From NCBI GenBank assembly GCA_944359885.1, contig CALVTC010000005.1:1-39719 (forward strand): a stretch of 39,719 nt of DNA. Reading direction: 5' to 3'. The position numbers and the translations under genes are program-made. Every line of letters starts with the position of its first letter. Positions within the stretch are counted from its first letter, which is position 1. Under the pieces are notes generated by a model, which worked only from the letters and a program-made list of their open reading frames with translations, was not told the DNA's origin and did no database searches. This DNA comes from an uncultured Bacilli bacterium. GTDB taxonomy: Bacteria > Bacillota_I > Bacilli_A > RF39 > UBA660. Below are positions 24,955-34,200 of the stretch, piece by piece.

Positions 24955-26298
24955 ATGTCTGATTATAAGTTAAAGATGCTGTTGGATTCCGTTGATTTAA
25001 AGTATGTTAAATTGATAAATATTTTTGCTTTGGATAAAGATTATTCTTTTTCTGGTGGGAAATTCTATTTTTCTTCAACTTTTTATCTTCAACATTGTGA
25101 AGTAATTGATTCTTTTTTAGATAATTATGTAAATTTTAATAACCGGGGAGAATTTATTTACGTTTCTGATTCTATTTCGGAAGATATACTGTCTGTGATT
25201 TATCACCGAGTAAAACATTGTCAAACAAATATTAATATTATTTTTGATAATATATTAGATGGAAGAAAAATTAAACAGATTATAGATGTGATGGAATCTG
25301 ATATCAAAAAAGATAAATTTAATATTAATTTTTATATCAATATATATGACAGAAGAAATTTTTTATATGAGGCCTTTGATGATTATGAACAAAATTGTCG
25401 AATTATTGTTTATAATCAAACAGATATAGATGCTCCTAGTAATATGAATGAGTATATTGCAGAAGAAAAGAAAATTTATGAGATGATGGAATTTTTCTAT
25501 TCTCAGGAGGAAAAGCTTTCTCCTTTTGAGAAATTGTTATGGCTTTATCATGATGTTTGTAGTTTTCGAACATATCAAATGGAAGAAGAATGGGAAGATG
25601 CTGATATTTCTAGAACTTTACATAAAATTTTATTTAATGACAAAATTACTTGTGTAGGTTTTTGTCGGTTGCTTATTGATATGGCAAGAAGAGTGGGATT
25701 AGAAATTTGGGAAGTTCTCTCTATGGATGAAGATTTTTATGATCATATGTGTAGTCTTGTTTCTTTGCAAGATGATAAGTATGATATACATGGTGTTTAT
25801 CTATTAGATCCAACGAATGATAATGAGACTGATAAATCATTTTATTTATTATCTCGGTTTATGCTTACTCCTGAACAATGTTTAACTAATACTATGACTT
25901 CTTTGTATATTGCTGGATATTCTTTGTTTTCCGATTATAGTTATGGAGAATTTCAACAGTTATTAAAGAATGGTGATGAAGAATTAGTCAGTTTAATAGC
26001 TATTTTAAAGAGGTATTATCCAGATAATGAGATATTGCAGACGAATGTAGTTAATTATTCCTCATTTTATTATGAACATAGTCAAGAACTTTATGATATG
26101 GTTCAAAATGTATCTATTGAGGAAATATCTGAAGATAAAATTAGAGGAGCATTATCTTATACTCTTTCGCTTAAAAATCCTGATCATTCTATGGATGAAG
26201 TAGAAGAATATGTAGATATTATTATGGATATATATCGTGATATTTATAATATTTGTTATCCAGCTAAAGCAAAAGAAAAAACACTTTCTGATTCTTAA
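24955..26298 (+). CDS. Transglutaminase-like protein of unknown function
   Basis: This soluble protein of 447 residues has no signal peptide or membrane span. The middle part has the layout of a transglutaminase-like cysteine fold: SPFEKLLWLYHDV helix, then Cys233 in TCVGFCRLLIDMARRVGLE, His264 (DHMCSL) and Asp285 in GVYLLDPT. The Cys-His-Asp order and the DPT ending match papain-like transglutaminase domains, but the His is followed by MC rather than the usual aromatic. The N-terminal 180 residues and the C-terminal helical part were not recognised. GGGGG at 24943-24947 supports the ATG. It is a single-gene transcript between two terminators. The domain assignment is inference from motifs. 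Confidence 0.6.
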   Translation: MSDYKLKMLLDSVDLKYVKLINIFALDKDYSFSGGKFYFSSTFYLQHCEVIDSFLDNYVNFNNRGEFIYVSDSISEDILSVIYHRVKHCQTNINIIFDNILDGRKIKQIIDVMESDIKKDKFNINFYINIYDRRNFLYEAFDDYEQNCRIIVYNQTDIDAPSNMNEYIAEEKKIYEMMEFFYSQEEKLSPFEKLLWLYHDVCSFRTYQMEEEWEDADISRTLHKILFNDKITCVGFCRLLIDMARRVGLEIWEVLSMDEDFYDHMCSLVSLQDDKYDIHGVYLLDPTNDNETDKSFYLLSRFMLTPEQCLTNTMTSLYIAGYSLFSDYSYGEFQQLLKNGDEELVSLIAILKRYYPDNEILQTNVVNYSSFYYEHSQELYDMVQNVSIEEISEDKIRGALSYTLSLKNPDHSMDEVEEYVDIIMDIYRDIYNICYPAKAKEKTLSDS

Positions 26299-26312
26299 TG
26301 TGTATTTTATTG

Positions 26313-26342
26313 GTTTACAGTTTATGCTGTAAACTTTTTTTT
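26313..26342 (+). terminator. Intrinsic terminator after the transglutaminase-like gene
   Basis: GTTTACAG (26313-26320) pairs with CTGTAAAC (26327-26334), followed by eight T. Confidence 0.92.
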
Positions 26343-26367
26343 AATTTCTTTTCTTTTTTCTTAGTTA

Positions 26368-26376
26368 TGGTATACT
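26368..26376 (+). promoter_or_regulatory. Extended -10 promoter of the PP2C gene
   Basis: TGG-TATACT (26368-26376), 22 bases before the start. The -35 region is a pyrimidine run without a consensus hexamer. Confidence 0.6.
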
Positions 26377-26398
26377 AGCATTTGCGAAGAGGGATATA

Positions 26399-27220
26399 AT
26401 GGAGAAATTATATGATTATATTTTACAAAAAGAAAGTCATCTTGGATTAATGAGAGCAAAGAATGAAGATAGAGTCATTGCTTTAGTTCATCCAGAAGAG
26501 GAACAAATTAAATTATTGGCTGTTGCGGATGGAATGGGTGGTAAAGAGTATGGTGATATAGCAGCAGATTATGTTATTCAAAAATTTGGTTATTGGTTTT
26601 TGCAACAATCAAAGACTTTTTTTTCTGATTTATTAAAATTAAAAGAGGAACTTTTAAATTTAGTAACCTCTTGTAATCAGCATTTAATTTCTACTTATGG
26701 TAGTGGAAATGTTGGTACTACTTTAACATTAGCTTTGGTTTTATTAGAAGATACTATTGTTCTTCATTTGGGAGATTCTCGTTGTTATTTTTATAAAAAT
26801 GGAGAAATTAGACAAATGAGTGAAGATGATAGCGATGTTTGGTTATACTATCAATATCATTATGTCAAAAAAGAATGGTTACGTTATTTTTCTACTAGTA
26901 ATGTTATTCATAATTGTATTGGGATTTCTTATGAAATATGTAGGCCGCATATTTATATTTATCCAAATTCTAGTTATCAGACGTTACTTCTTACTACAGA
27001 TGGTATTACAGATTTAATTACAGATTCTAAATTACAACGTATTTTAAGAGAAGAAAATATATATAATGTTTCTAAACGAATTATTTATGAAGCTGTTTTT
27101 GTTAATCAAAATTTATTTGTACCAGATGAATTAAGAAAATGTCATTTTGATCGATATATTGTTCCTGTTAAAGGTAGAGATAATGCTAGTATTGTTTTAT
27201 TTTCAAAATTTAATTTTTAG
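26399..27220 (+). CDS. PP2C-family serine/threonine protein phosphatase
   Basis: This is a metal-dependent (PPM) phosphatase of 273 residues, cytoplasmic. Metal-binding aspartates are all present: Asp24 in NEDR, Asp44 in ADGMGG, Asp201 in TTDGITDL and Asp261 in GRDNAS. The GTTLTLAL and HLGDSRCY strands are typical. Such enzymes reverse PASTA-kinase (PrkC/Stk1-type) phosphorylation, but no kinase gene is next to it here. It lacks the usual first residues of PrpC (MxxxxxTDxG) and has a somewhat longer N-terminus ending HLGLMRAKNED. AGAGGG at 26388-26393 supports the ATG. A lipoprotein gene follows after 48 bases without a terminator. Confidence 0.9.
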   Translation: MEKLYDYILQKESHLGLMRAKNEDRVIALVHPEEEQIKLLAVADGMGGKEYGDIAADYVIQKFGYWFLQQSKTFFSDLLKLKEELLNLVTSCNQHLISTYGSGNVGTTLTLALVLLEDTIVLHLGDSRCYFYKNGEIRQMSEDDSDVWLYYQYHYVKKEWLRYFSTSNVIHNCIGISYEICRPHIYIYPNSSYQTLLLTTDGITDLITDSKLQRILREENIYNVSKRIIYEAVFVNQNLFVPDELRKCHFDRYIVPVKGRDNASIVLFSKFNF

Positions 27221-27268
27221 AATAATTTTTTAATCTTTGGTCAAGCTATTTAATAGGAGGGATTAAAG

Positions 27269-27880
27269 ATGAAAAAATTTGCCAGTGTTGTTCTTTTCTT
27301 TGGCGTTTTATTGTTGCTTCTTTCTGGATGTAGTAATGCTATGGATACGCCAACAAGTAAAGTAGAAGAGTTTTTAGGTAAATATCAACGAATGGATGAT
27401 GATGTTGTTAGTCAATTAGATCAGGTATTAAAAGATGATGATTCTATGAATGATGATCAAAAAGAAGAATATCGTTCTATTTTAGAAAAACAATATCAGA
27501 ACTTATCTTATAAAATAGAAAATGAAGAAATTAATGGAGATAATGCTACTGTTGATGTTGAAATTGAAGTATTAGATTATGCTACAACTATTGCGAAAGC
27601 TAAAGAATATTATGAAGAACATAAAGACGAAATTGAAAAAGAAAATCAAGAAGAGCAATCTGATAATGATAATGTTGTAGAAGATGCTACTGAGGGAGTA
27701 GAAGAGGCAGTTGAAGAAAGTGCTGCTTATATTGATTATAAGTTAAAAGAATTAAAATCTGCTAGTGATACTACTACTTATAATATTACTTTCTATCTTA
27801 CGAAAGAAGATGGGGAATGGAAATTACAAGATTTATCAGACTTAGATTTACAAAAAATTCATGGATTATACGAAGGATAG
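27269..27880 (+). CDS. Secreted lipoprotein, DUF-type, unknown function
   Basis: This 203-residue protein has a lipoprotein signal peptide (MKKFASVVLFF...) with lipobox LLSGC (Cys21). The mature part begins with a sequence of the kind TPTSKVEEFLGKYQ, then a two-part alpha/beta region resembling small NTF2-like or DUF4878/DUF5105-type lipoproteins. It is highly acidic, with a Glu/Asp-rich stretch at about 110-150. AGGAGGG at 27256-27262 supports the ATG. Being co-transcribed with the PP2C phosphatase is the only contextual clue. Function is unknown. Confidence 0.8.
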   Translation: MKKFASVVLFFGVLLLLLSGCSNAMDTPTSKVEEFLGKYQRMDDDVVSQLDQVLKDDDSMNDDQKEEYRSILEKQYQNLSYKIENEEINGDNATVDVEIEVLDYATTIAKAKEYYEEHKDEIEKENQEEQSDNDNVVEDATEGVEEAVEESAAYIDYKLKELKSASDTTTYNITFYLTKEDGEWKLQDLSDLDLQKIHGLYEG

Positions 27881-27903
27881 ATATTTTTGATATCTATTTT
27901 TTT
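27878..27903 (+). terminator. Intrinsic terminator after the lipoprotein gene
   Basis: TAGATAT (27878-27884) pairs with ATATCTA (27890-27896) around TTTTG, followed by T bases. The stop codon is part of the stem. Confidence 0.85.
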
Positions 27904-27943
27904 ATATTCTTTTTTTATTTGACTTTTTTTTTCTTTCGTATTT

Positions 27944-27952
27944 TGATATACT
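27944..27952 (+). promoter_or_regulatory. Extended -10 promoter of the HerA-like gene
   Basis: TGA-TATACT (27944-27952). A TTGACT at 27919-27924 is 22 bases upstream, too far for a normal -35 box, so recognition probably depends on the extended -10. Confidence 0.55.
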
Positions 27953-27977
27953 TATAGTTAGAATAGAGGGTGTTTGT

Positions 27978-29978
27978 ATGCTAGGAAGAATTATAGAAAT
28001 TATTGATAATAGTGTTACTATAAAATTGGATATTGATATTAATGAACAACCTAATTTGGTAAATTTGCATATTGTTTTTGAAGATGGTAGTAATAGAAAG
28101 GTAGTAGCAGAGATTGCTAATGTTAATCAAACGACTATGATTGCTAACATTGTAGGAGAAATTGTTGATGGTCATTTTGTTCCTGGATCTAGTTCTAAAC
28201 CATCTTTTAAATCTAGTATTCGATTGATTACTTTGGATGAACTTACTTTGATTTTTGGTAAAAAAGAAACAGAGTTTGGTTATACTAATTTTGGAACTAG
28301 TAATGTTTATCAGGGATATAAAATTAATGTTCCTATTAATGAGTTCTTTAATGCCCATTTTTCTATTTTAGGAAATTCTGGAGCAGGAAAGAGTTGTACA
28401 GTAGCATCTATTTTACAGAAATTATTTATTAGTAGTCCTAATCCTCCTATTAATTCTGCTATTTTCTTTTTTGATGCTTATGGAGAGTATACAAATGCTT
28501 TTGGAGGCCTTCATCAACATAATCCGTTATTACATTATAAAGCTTATACTACAAATGTTATAGATCCAGATTGTGAAGTGTTACGAATTCCACCATGGTT
28601 GTTGGATGTAGATGATTTAGCTTTGTTATTAGATGCTACTACTCCTGCTCAGTTACCTATTTTAGAGAAGACTTTAAAATTAGTGCCTATTCTTACTGGT
28701 AGTTCTTCTATGGTTATTAAACGTAAAAATGATATTATTGCTAGAGCGTTACAAGATATTTTACTTAGTGGTAATGATTCTACTAAGATTCGTGATCAGG
28801 TTATTGCTGTACTTACAAAATTTAATACTACTGAGTTAAATTTAGAGAGTACTATTGCCCAACCAGGGTATGTTCGTACGTTGAAACAATGTCTTTATGT
28901 AGATAAGACTGGTAAGATGCAGGAGATGGAACTTGTTGTTGAGTTTGTTCGTGGTTATATTAGTGAAGAGCAAGAAGAAGTGGGTGAAAGTGATTTGAAT
29001 CGTTTTTATACTCTTAATGATTTAGAAGAGGCGATGGAGTTTGCTCTTATTAGTGAAGGAATTTTAAAGAGTGATAAAGTGTTTGATACTGCTAATGTTA
29101 TGAATGTTCGTCTACATACTTTAGCAACAGGAGATAATAGACATTATTTTTCATATCCAAAATATATTACGAGAGATCAATTTATTGAATCCCTTTTGAT
29201 TGATCCAGAGACTAATATGAGAGCTCAAATTGTTAATTTTAATATTAATTATATTGATGATCGTTTGGCAAAAGTAATTACAAAAATTTTATCTAGAATG
29301 CTTTTCTTGAAAGCTAGTACGACAAAACCTCGTGGCAGTCAAGCTTATCATATTATTATAGAAGAGGCACATCGATATGTTCAACATGATAGAGATATTG
29401 ATTTACTTGGTTATAATATTTTTGAACGTATTTCTAAAGAGGGTCGTAAGTATGGAATTTTCTTAGGACTTATTACACAAAGACCTAGTGAATTATCTGA
29501 TACTTGTGTTTCTCAGTGTATGAATTTTGTTATTTTAAGAACACTTCATCCAACTGATTTACAATATATTAGAGAGATGGTTCCAAATGTCTCTTCGGAG
29601 ATTGTTTTGCAGTTAAAGAATTTAAAACCTGGTAATTGTATTGCCTTTGGTAGTGCTTTTCAAGTACCAACTTCTATGTATATTGATCTTCCTAACCCTA
29701 GACCACTTTCTAATAATGTTGATTTAGAGAAAGTTTGGTATAGAAGACCTAGTTCAGATATGTTGATGGGATCTGTTGGTGCTAGTACTGATGTTAATCA
29801 GTTTGCGGTAAAGGTTGCTGATTTTGGAACTAGTCCTAATAATATTCATGTACAACCTGTAGCAACTGTTGCAGCAAGTTCCATGGGAGAAGTAAATATG
29901 AGCTCTGGTGCTGCTTTTGAACAAGTAGGGCAAGAGACTACTAATCAAAATCGATTTATTCAGCTATCACAGTCGTAA
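27978..29978 (+). CDS. HerA-like (DUF87) hexameric DNA-translocating ATPase
   Basis: This 666-residue protein has an N-terminal HAS-barrel (about 1-90), then a RecA/FtsK-like ATPase. Walker A is GNSGAGKS at 132-139, the Walker B strand runs into catalytic glutamates EEAHR at 462-466, and the arginine-bearing GRKYGIFLGLITQRP region and C-terminal brace follow. HerA proteins pump DNA, usually with the nuclease NurA, or act in phage defence with a Sir2 or other effector. No NurA or defence effector gene lies nearby; the downstream genes are sepF and divIVA. The last 70 residues are Ser/Val/Gln-rich and look disordered. GAGGG at 27965-27969 supports the ATG. Confidence 0.88.
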   Translation: MLGRIIEIIDNSVTIKLDIDINEQPNLVNLHIVFEDGSNRKVVAEIANVNQTTMIANIVGEIVDGHFVPGSSSKPSFKSSIRLITLDELTLIFGKKETEFGYTNFGTSNVYQGYKINVPINEFFNAHFSILGNSGAGKSCTVASILQKLFISSPNPPINSAIFFFDAYGEYTNAFGGLHQHNPLLHYKAYTTNVIDPDCEVLRIPPWLLDVDDLALLLDATTPAQLPILEKTLKLVPILTGSSSMVIKRKNDIIARALQDILLSGNDSTKIRDQVIAVLTKFNTTELNLESTIAQPGYVRTLKQCLYVDKTGKMQEMELVVEFVRGYISEEQEEVGESDLNRFYTLNDLEEAMEFALISEGILKSDKVFDTANVMNVRLHTLATGDNRHYFSYPKYITRDQFIESLLIDPETNMRAQIVNFNINYIDDRLAKVITKILSRMLFLKASTTKPRGSQAYHIIIEEAHRYVQHDRDIDLLGYNIFERISKEGRKYGIFLGLITQRPSELSDTCVSQCMNFVILRTLHPTDLQYIREMVPNVSSEIVLQLKNLKPGNCIAFGSAFQVPTSMYIDLPNPRPLSNNVDLEKVWYRRPSSDMLMGSVGASTDVNQFAVKVADFGTSPNNIHVQPVATVAASSMGEVNMSSGAAFEQVGQETTNQNRFIQLSQS

Positions 29979-30057
29979 ATCGATAATTTATACTTTTCCT
30001 TTTTTTAAATGTGTGATAGAATAATACTTAGTTAAGATAAAATTGGAGGATAGGAAT

Positions 30058-30486
30058 ATGGCTTTAGATAAATTAAAAAACTTTTTCGGTGGGGAAGAGG
30101 AAGTTGCGGATGATTTAGGTACAGATGAAGAGTTCTATACAACTACTCGTGAGGAGTATCACGAAGAAAACGGTGTTGCTGGCAGCAAGATGATGTTACT
30201 TGAGCCAAGAGCTTATTCTGAAAGTCAACAAATTGCAGATTATTTAAAAATGCGTTCTGCGGTTGTTGTTAATTTGAAACGTGTCACTCCTGATCAGGCA
30301 AAGAGAATTGTTGATTTTTTAAGTGGTACAATATATGCGATAGGTGGAGATTTACAGAAGTTAGGTGGAGGAATTTTCTTGTGTACTCCTAATAATGTTA
30401 ATGTAGAGGGTAAAATTAGTGATGATTCTGCTCCTAGTAAGTCTAAAACTAGTAAAAAAGAAAAAGATGATGATTTTGATTTTTAG
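30058..30486 (+). CDS. sepF: Cell division protein SepF
   Basis: This 142-residue membrane-associated partner of FtsZ has an N-terminal amphipathic helix ([12 protein letters not shown]), an acidic linker (15-50), and the SepF core (about 58-125) with [11 protein letters not shown] and [26 protein letters not shown]. In known organisms it tethers and bundles FtsZ filaments at the septum. GGAGG at 30045-30049 selects the ATG at 30058 over the in-frame TTG at 30043. It lies 24 bases before divIVA, the ylmF-divIVA arrangement of Bacillota but without ylmG and ylmH between. Confidence 0.94.
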   Translation: MALDKLKNFFGGEEEVADDLGTDEEFYTTTREEYHEENGVAGSKMMLLEPRAYSESQQIADYLKMRSAVVVNLKRVTPDQAKRIVDFLSGTIYAIGGDLQKLGGGIFLCTPNNVNVEGKISDDSAPSKSKTSKKEKDDDFDF

Positions 30487-30510
30487 TTAGTTGTTTTCTG
30501 AGGTGATTAT

Positions 30511-30948
30511 ATGGAAAAATTTAGTTATGAAGCTAATGGATATAATCGTCAAGAAGTTAATCAGTTTGTTCGTGATGTCATTGCGCAGACAGAAGGAATT
30601 ATTCAAAAGTGTAAGAGTCAGAGTAGAGCATTAGATGAGTTAAAAAGTGAACTTGAACATTATAAGAATATGGAAAAAACATTACAGACGGCAATTTTGA
30701 AAGCTGAAGAGACGGGCGATAATATAAAAAAAATGGCAAGAGAAGAATGTGATATGATTGTTCGCGATGCTAAGAATAATGCTAGTCGTATTGTCAATGA
30801 AGCACTTTTGAAAGCTGAAAAGATAGAAAACAATGCGGAAATGTTAGAAAAAAATATGAAAATATTTAAACGTAAGCTTAAAGTTATTATGGAAGAACAG
30901 ATGGCTGTTGTTGAAGAGATTGAGCTTTTAGAACTAGATTCTAAGTAG
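30511..30948 (+). CDS. divIVA: DivIVA-domain protein
   Basis: This 145-residue coiled-coil protein has the N-terminal DivIVA membrane-binding module shortened to GYNRQEVNQFVRDV (about 11-24), then a coiled coil (about 28-70) and a second helical segment (75-140). DivIVA proteins sense negative membrane curvature at septa and poles. At this length it is on the short side, and the family also includes GpsB-like members. GAGGTGAT before the ATG supports the start. It is followed by a terminator and then by ileS, an order conserved in many Bacillota. Confidence 0.87.
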   Translation: MEKFSYEANGYNRQEVNQFVRDVIAQTEGIIQKCKSQSRALDELKSELEHYKNMEKTLQTAILKAEETGDNIKKMAREECDMIVRDAKNNASRIVNEALLKAEKIENNAEMLEKNMKIFKRKLKVIMEEQMAVVEEIELLELDSK

Positions 30949-30965
30949 AACTGGTTCTTTTTTAT
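30930..30965 (+). terminator. Intrinsic terminator of the sepF-divIVA transcript
   Basis: AGAACTAG (30930-30937) pairs with CTGGTTCT (30951-30958, one G-T pair), followed by T-rich sequence. The stem begins inside the end of divIVA. Confidence 0.75.
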
Positions 30966-30988
30966 TCATTATATTTTTTTAAAAATAA

Positions 30989-31017
30989 TTGCAGTTCGTT
31001 TTAAAATATGCTATATT
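30989..31017 (+). promoter_or_regulatory. Sigma-A promoter of ileS
   Basis: TTGCAG (30989-30994), a 17-base spacer and TATATT (31012-31017) with an extended TG at 31009-31010. Confidence 0.85.
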
Positions 31018-31023
31018 AAGTGG

Positions 31024-31235
31024 GAAAGCATGTGCGAAAGACGAAATGTTTTGGAGTAAGTAGAGAGCTTGTGGTTGGTGAAAACAAGTTATGAAGAGAT
31101 ATTTAGATCACTTTCAAGTTGCGATTTATGGATAAGATAAATACGGTAACGCGTTATAGTTTTAGAGATAGTTTATCTATGAACTAAGGTGGTACCACGA
31201 GCAATTCGTCCTTTGGATGATGCTCGTTTTTTGTT
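31024..31235 (+). promoter_or_regulatory. T-box riboswitch, isoleucine-specific, controlling ileS
   Basis: Stem I elements (GTAGAGAGCTTGTGGTTGGTGAAAAC region), a specifier ATC codon at 31107-31109 placed as in the asnS leader (ATCACTTTCAAGT), and the T-box core AAGGTGGTACCACG ending near 31199. The terminator pairs ACGAGCA (31197-31203) with TGCTCGT (31221-31227) followed by T bases. Uncharged tRNA-Ile(GAU), whose gene opens this window, is the predicted effector. Confidence 0.92.
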
Positions 31236-31252
31236 TAGGAAGGAGAATAGGC

Positions 31253-34200
31253 ATGGAATTTAAAAAATTGGAAAAAGGTAGTATTCATGGAGTAGAATCT
31301 AAGTATGTACGTGAATGGCAAGAAAAAAATATTTTAGAAATGACAATTGATAATCGAAAGGATTGTCCTGACTTTGTTTTTTATGATGGACCAATTTATG
31401 CAAATGCAAAACCTGGTATTCATCATGTGTTTGCTAAGACAATTAAAGATGCTTTTTGTAAGTATAAAACAATGTCTGGGTACCGAGTTCTTCGTAAAAT
31501 TGGGCTTGATACTCATGGACTTCCAATTGAAGTTAATGTTGAGAAAAAATTAGGTTTTAAGAATAAAAGTGATATTGAAAAATTAGGAATTGAAAAGTTT
31601 TGTGAGGAGTGTAAGAAAGAGACTGATAGTAATATTGATGAAGTAAAAAAAGTTACTGATATGATGGGACAGTTTATAGATTGTTCTAATCCTTATGTTA
31701 CTTGTAGTAATGATTATATTGAGTCTGAGTGGTGGATTGTTGATGAGTTAAATAAAAAGGGTTTAATTTATCATGGGAATAAAGTATTACCATATTGTCC
31801 TAGATGTGGTACGGAACTTGCATCTCATGAAGTATCACAAGGATATAAAGAAGTTAGTGTTAATACGGTAATTGTTCCATTTAAAGTGAAAGATAAAGAT
31901 GAGTATTTCTTAGTTTGGACGACTACGCCTTGGACTTTAATGGCAAATGTTGGTTTGTGTGTTAATCCTGATTTAACTTATGTTAAGGTATCTTCTCGTG
32001 GGTATACATTTATTGTTGGTGAAAGTTTAGCTTCCAGTGTTTTAGGAGATGATTATGAAGTCCTTGAAAAATATCAAGGTAAGGACTTGGTTGGTATTAA
32101 ATATGAGCAATTAATGCCTTTTGTTGAGGTAGAGGGACGTTGTTTTGAAGTTTTAGCAGATGGTTATGTTACAGATAGTGATGGTACTGGTATTGTTCAT
32201 ATTGCTCCTGCTTATGGTGTTGATGATAGTAGAGTTTGTCAGGAAAATGGAATTGGATTTGTAAATCCAGTTGGTAAAGATGGATGTTATACAACTGGTC
32301 CTTGGGAAGGTAGATTAGTTACTGATCCAGAACTTGAGATTGATATTATCAAATGGCTTAAAGAAAATGATAAATTATTTAAAAAGCAAAAAATGGTACA
32401 TGATTATCCACACTGTTGGAGATGTAAACAACCTTTGATTTATTATGCAAAACCTGCTTGGTATGTTAAAACAACTGCTTATAAAGATGAAATTATTAAG
32501 CAAAATAAAAAAATTCATTGGCACCCTGATTATGTTGGTGAAAAGAGATTTCATAATTGGTTAGAGAATATGATTGATTGGGGAATTTCTCGTAATCGTT
32601 ACTGGGGATGTCCACTTCCTATTTGGACTTGTAGCTGTGGTCATTTTGAAACAATTGGTTCTCGTCAAGAATTAAAAGAAAAATCAGTGGAAGATATTGA
32701 TATCGATTCTTTAGAACTTCATCGTCCTTATGTTGATCGTATTCATATTAAATGTCCTAAGTGTGGTAGTACAATGAGTCGTGTTAGCGATGTATTAGAT
32801 GTTTGGTTTGATTCTGGTGCAATGCCTTATGCACAATTTCATTATCCATTTGAAAATAAAGAATTATTTGCTGCTCAATTTCCAGCTGATTTTATTGCAG
32901 AAGGTGTTGATCAAACTCGTGGATGGTTCTATGTTTTACTTGTTTTATCTACATTGATTAGTGGAGAGAGTAGTTTTAAAAATGTAGTTGTCAATGATAT
33001 GATGTTAGATGCTTATGGAAAGAAGATGAGTAAATCTACTGGAAATATTATTGATCCTGTTAAAATTATGACGCAGTATGGTGCAGATACAATTCGTTTT
33101 TATATGTTATATGCATCTCCTGTATGGACTCCATTAAAATTTGATGAAGAAGGAGTAAAAGAAGTTTATTCTAAGTATATTTCTACCTTTAGAAACGCTT
33201 ATTCTTTCTTTGAAATGTATGCTAATGCTGATCATGTTGATCCAAGAGAGTATGATATTCCTGTTTCAAAACGAGAGTTAATTGATCGTTGGATTTTATC
33301 AAAATTAAATAAATTAGTTCGTGATGTACAGAGTGCTTATCAGGAATATGATTTAAATAAAGTGACTAAATTAATTGTTCCATTCTTAAATGATGATTTA
33401 TCTAATTGGTATATTCGTAGTAACCGTAGAAGATTCTGGGATAGTGAACTTACGGAATCTAAAAAAGCAGTGTACTTAACTACTTATGAAGTACTTGTTA
33501 CTTTATGTAAATTATGTGCACCAATTACTCCATTTATTACAGAGGAAATTTATCAAAGATTGACAAATGAAGAGTCTGTTCATCTTGCAGATATGCCTGT
33601 TGAAAATACGGATTTGATTAATGATGTAGTAGAAGAGAGAATGGATTTAGTAAGAGATGTTTGTTCTTTAGGTAGATTTGCTCGTGAAGAAGCTGCTATT
33701 AAAGTACGTCAACCAATTTCTCATTTGATTTTACCAAAGAGTGACGAGGTTATTATTGGGGATTTACTTCCTGTTATTAAAGAAGAATTGAATGTTAAAG
33801 ATGTTATTTTTAAAGAAGATATGAGTCAGTATTTAGAATATGTTATAAAACCTAATTTTAAAGTATTAGGAAAAGTTCTTGGACCAAAGGTAAAACTACT
33901 TAGTGAAGTTTTAAATCATCTTACAACAGAACAAGTTACAAAACTTCAAAATGAGAGTTTAGTTGTTAGTTTAGACGGAGAAGATTTTACATTAACTAGT
34001 GATATGGTACTTATTTCTTTAAAACAGAAAGAAGGATATGCTTCTAGTAGTAACCAACGTACTTGTGTTGTACTTAATACAGAACTTAGTGAGGATTTAA
34101 TATTGGAAGGACTTGCTCGTGAGTTTGTTCGTAAAGTACAAAGTCTTAGAAAAGAAGCTGATTTTATTATAACTGATCATATTATTGTTACTTATCATGG

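Noticed and set aside
27919-27952. TTGACT/TATACT as a normal sigma-A promoter before the HerA-like gene
   Set aside because: The spacing is 22 bases; only the extended -10 element is kept.
27978-30948. Anti-phage defence island built on the HerA-like ATPase
   Set aside because: Neighbouring genes are housekeeping (lipoprotein, sepF, divIVA, ileS); no nuclease, Sir2 or other effector is present.
31217-31252. IleRS start at the ATG at 31217
   Set aside because: That codon lies in the T-box terminator stem. ATG 31253 has AGGAAGGAG seven bases upstream and gives the expected N-terminus.
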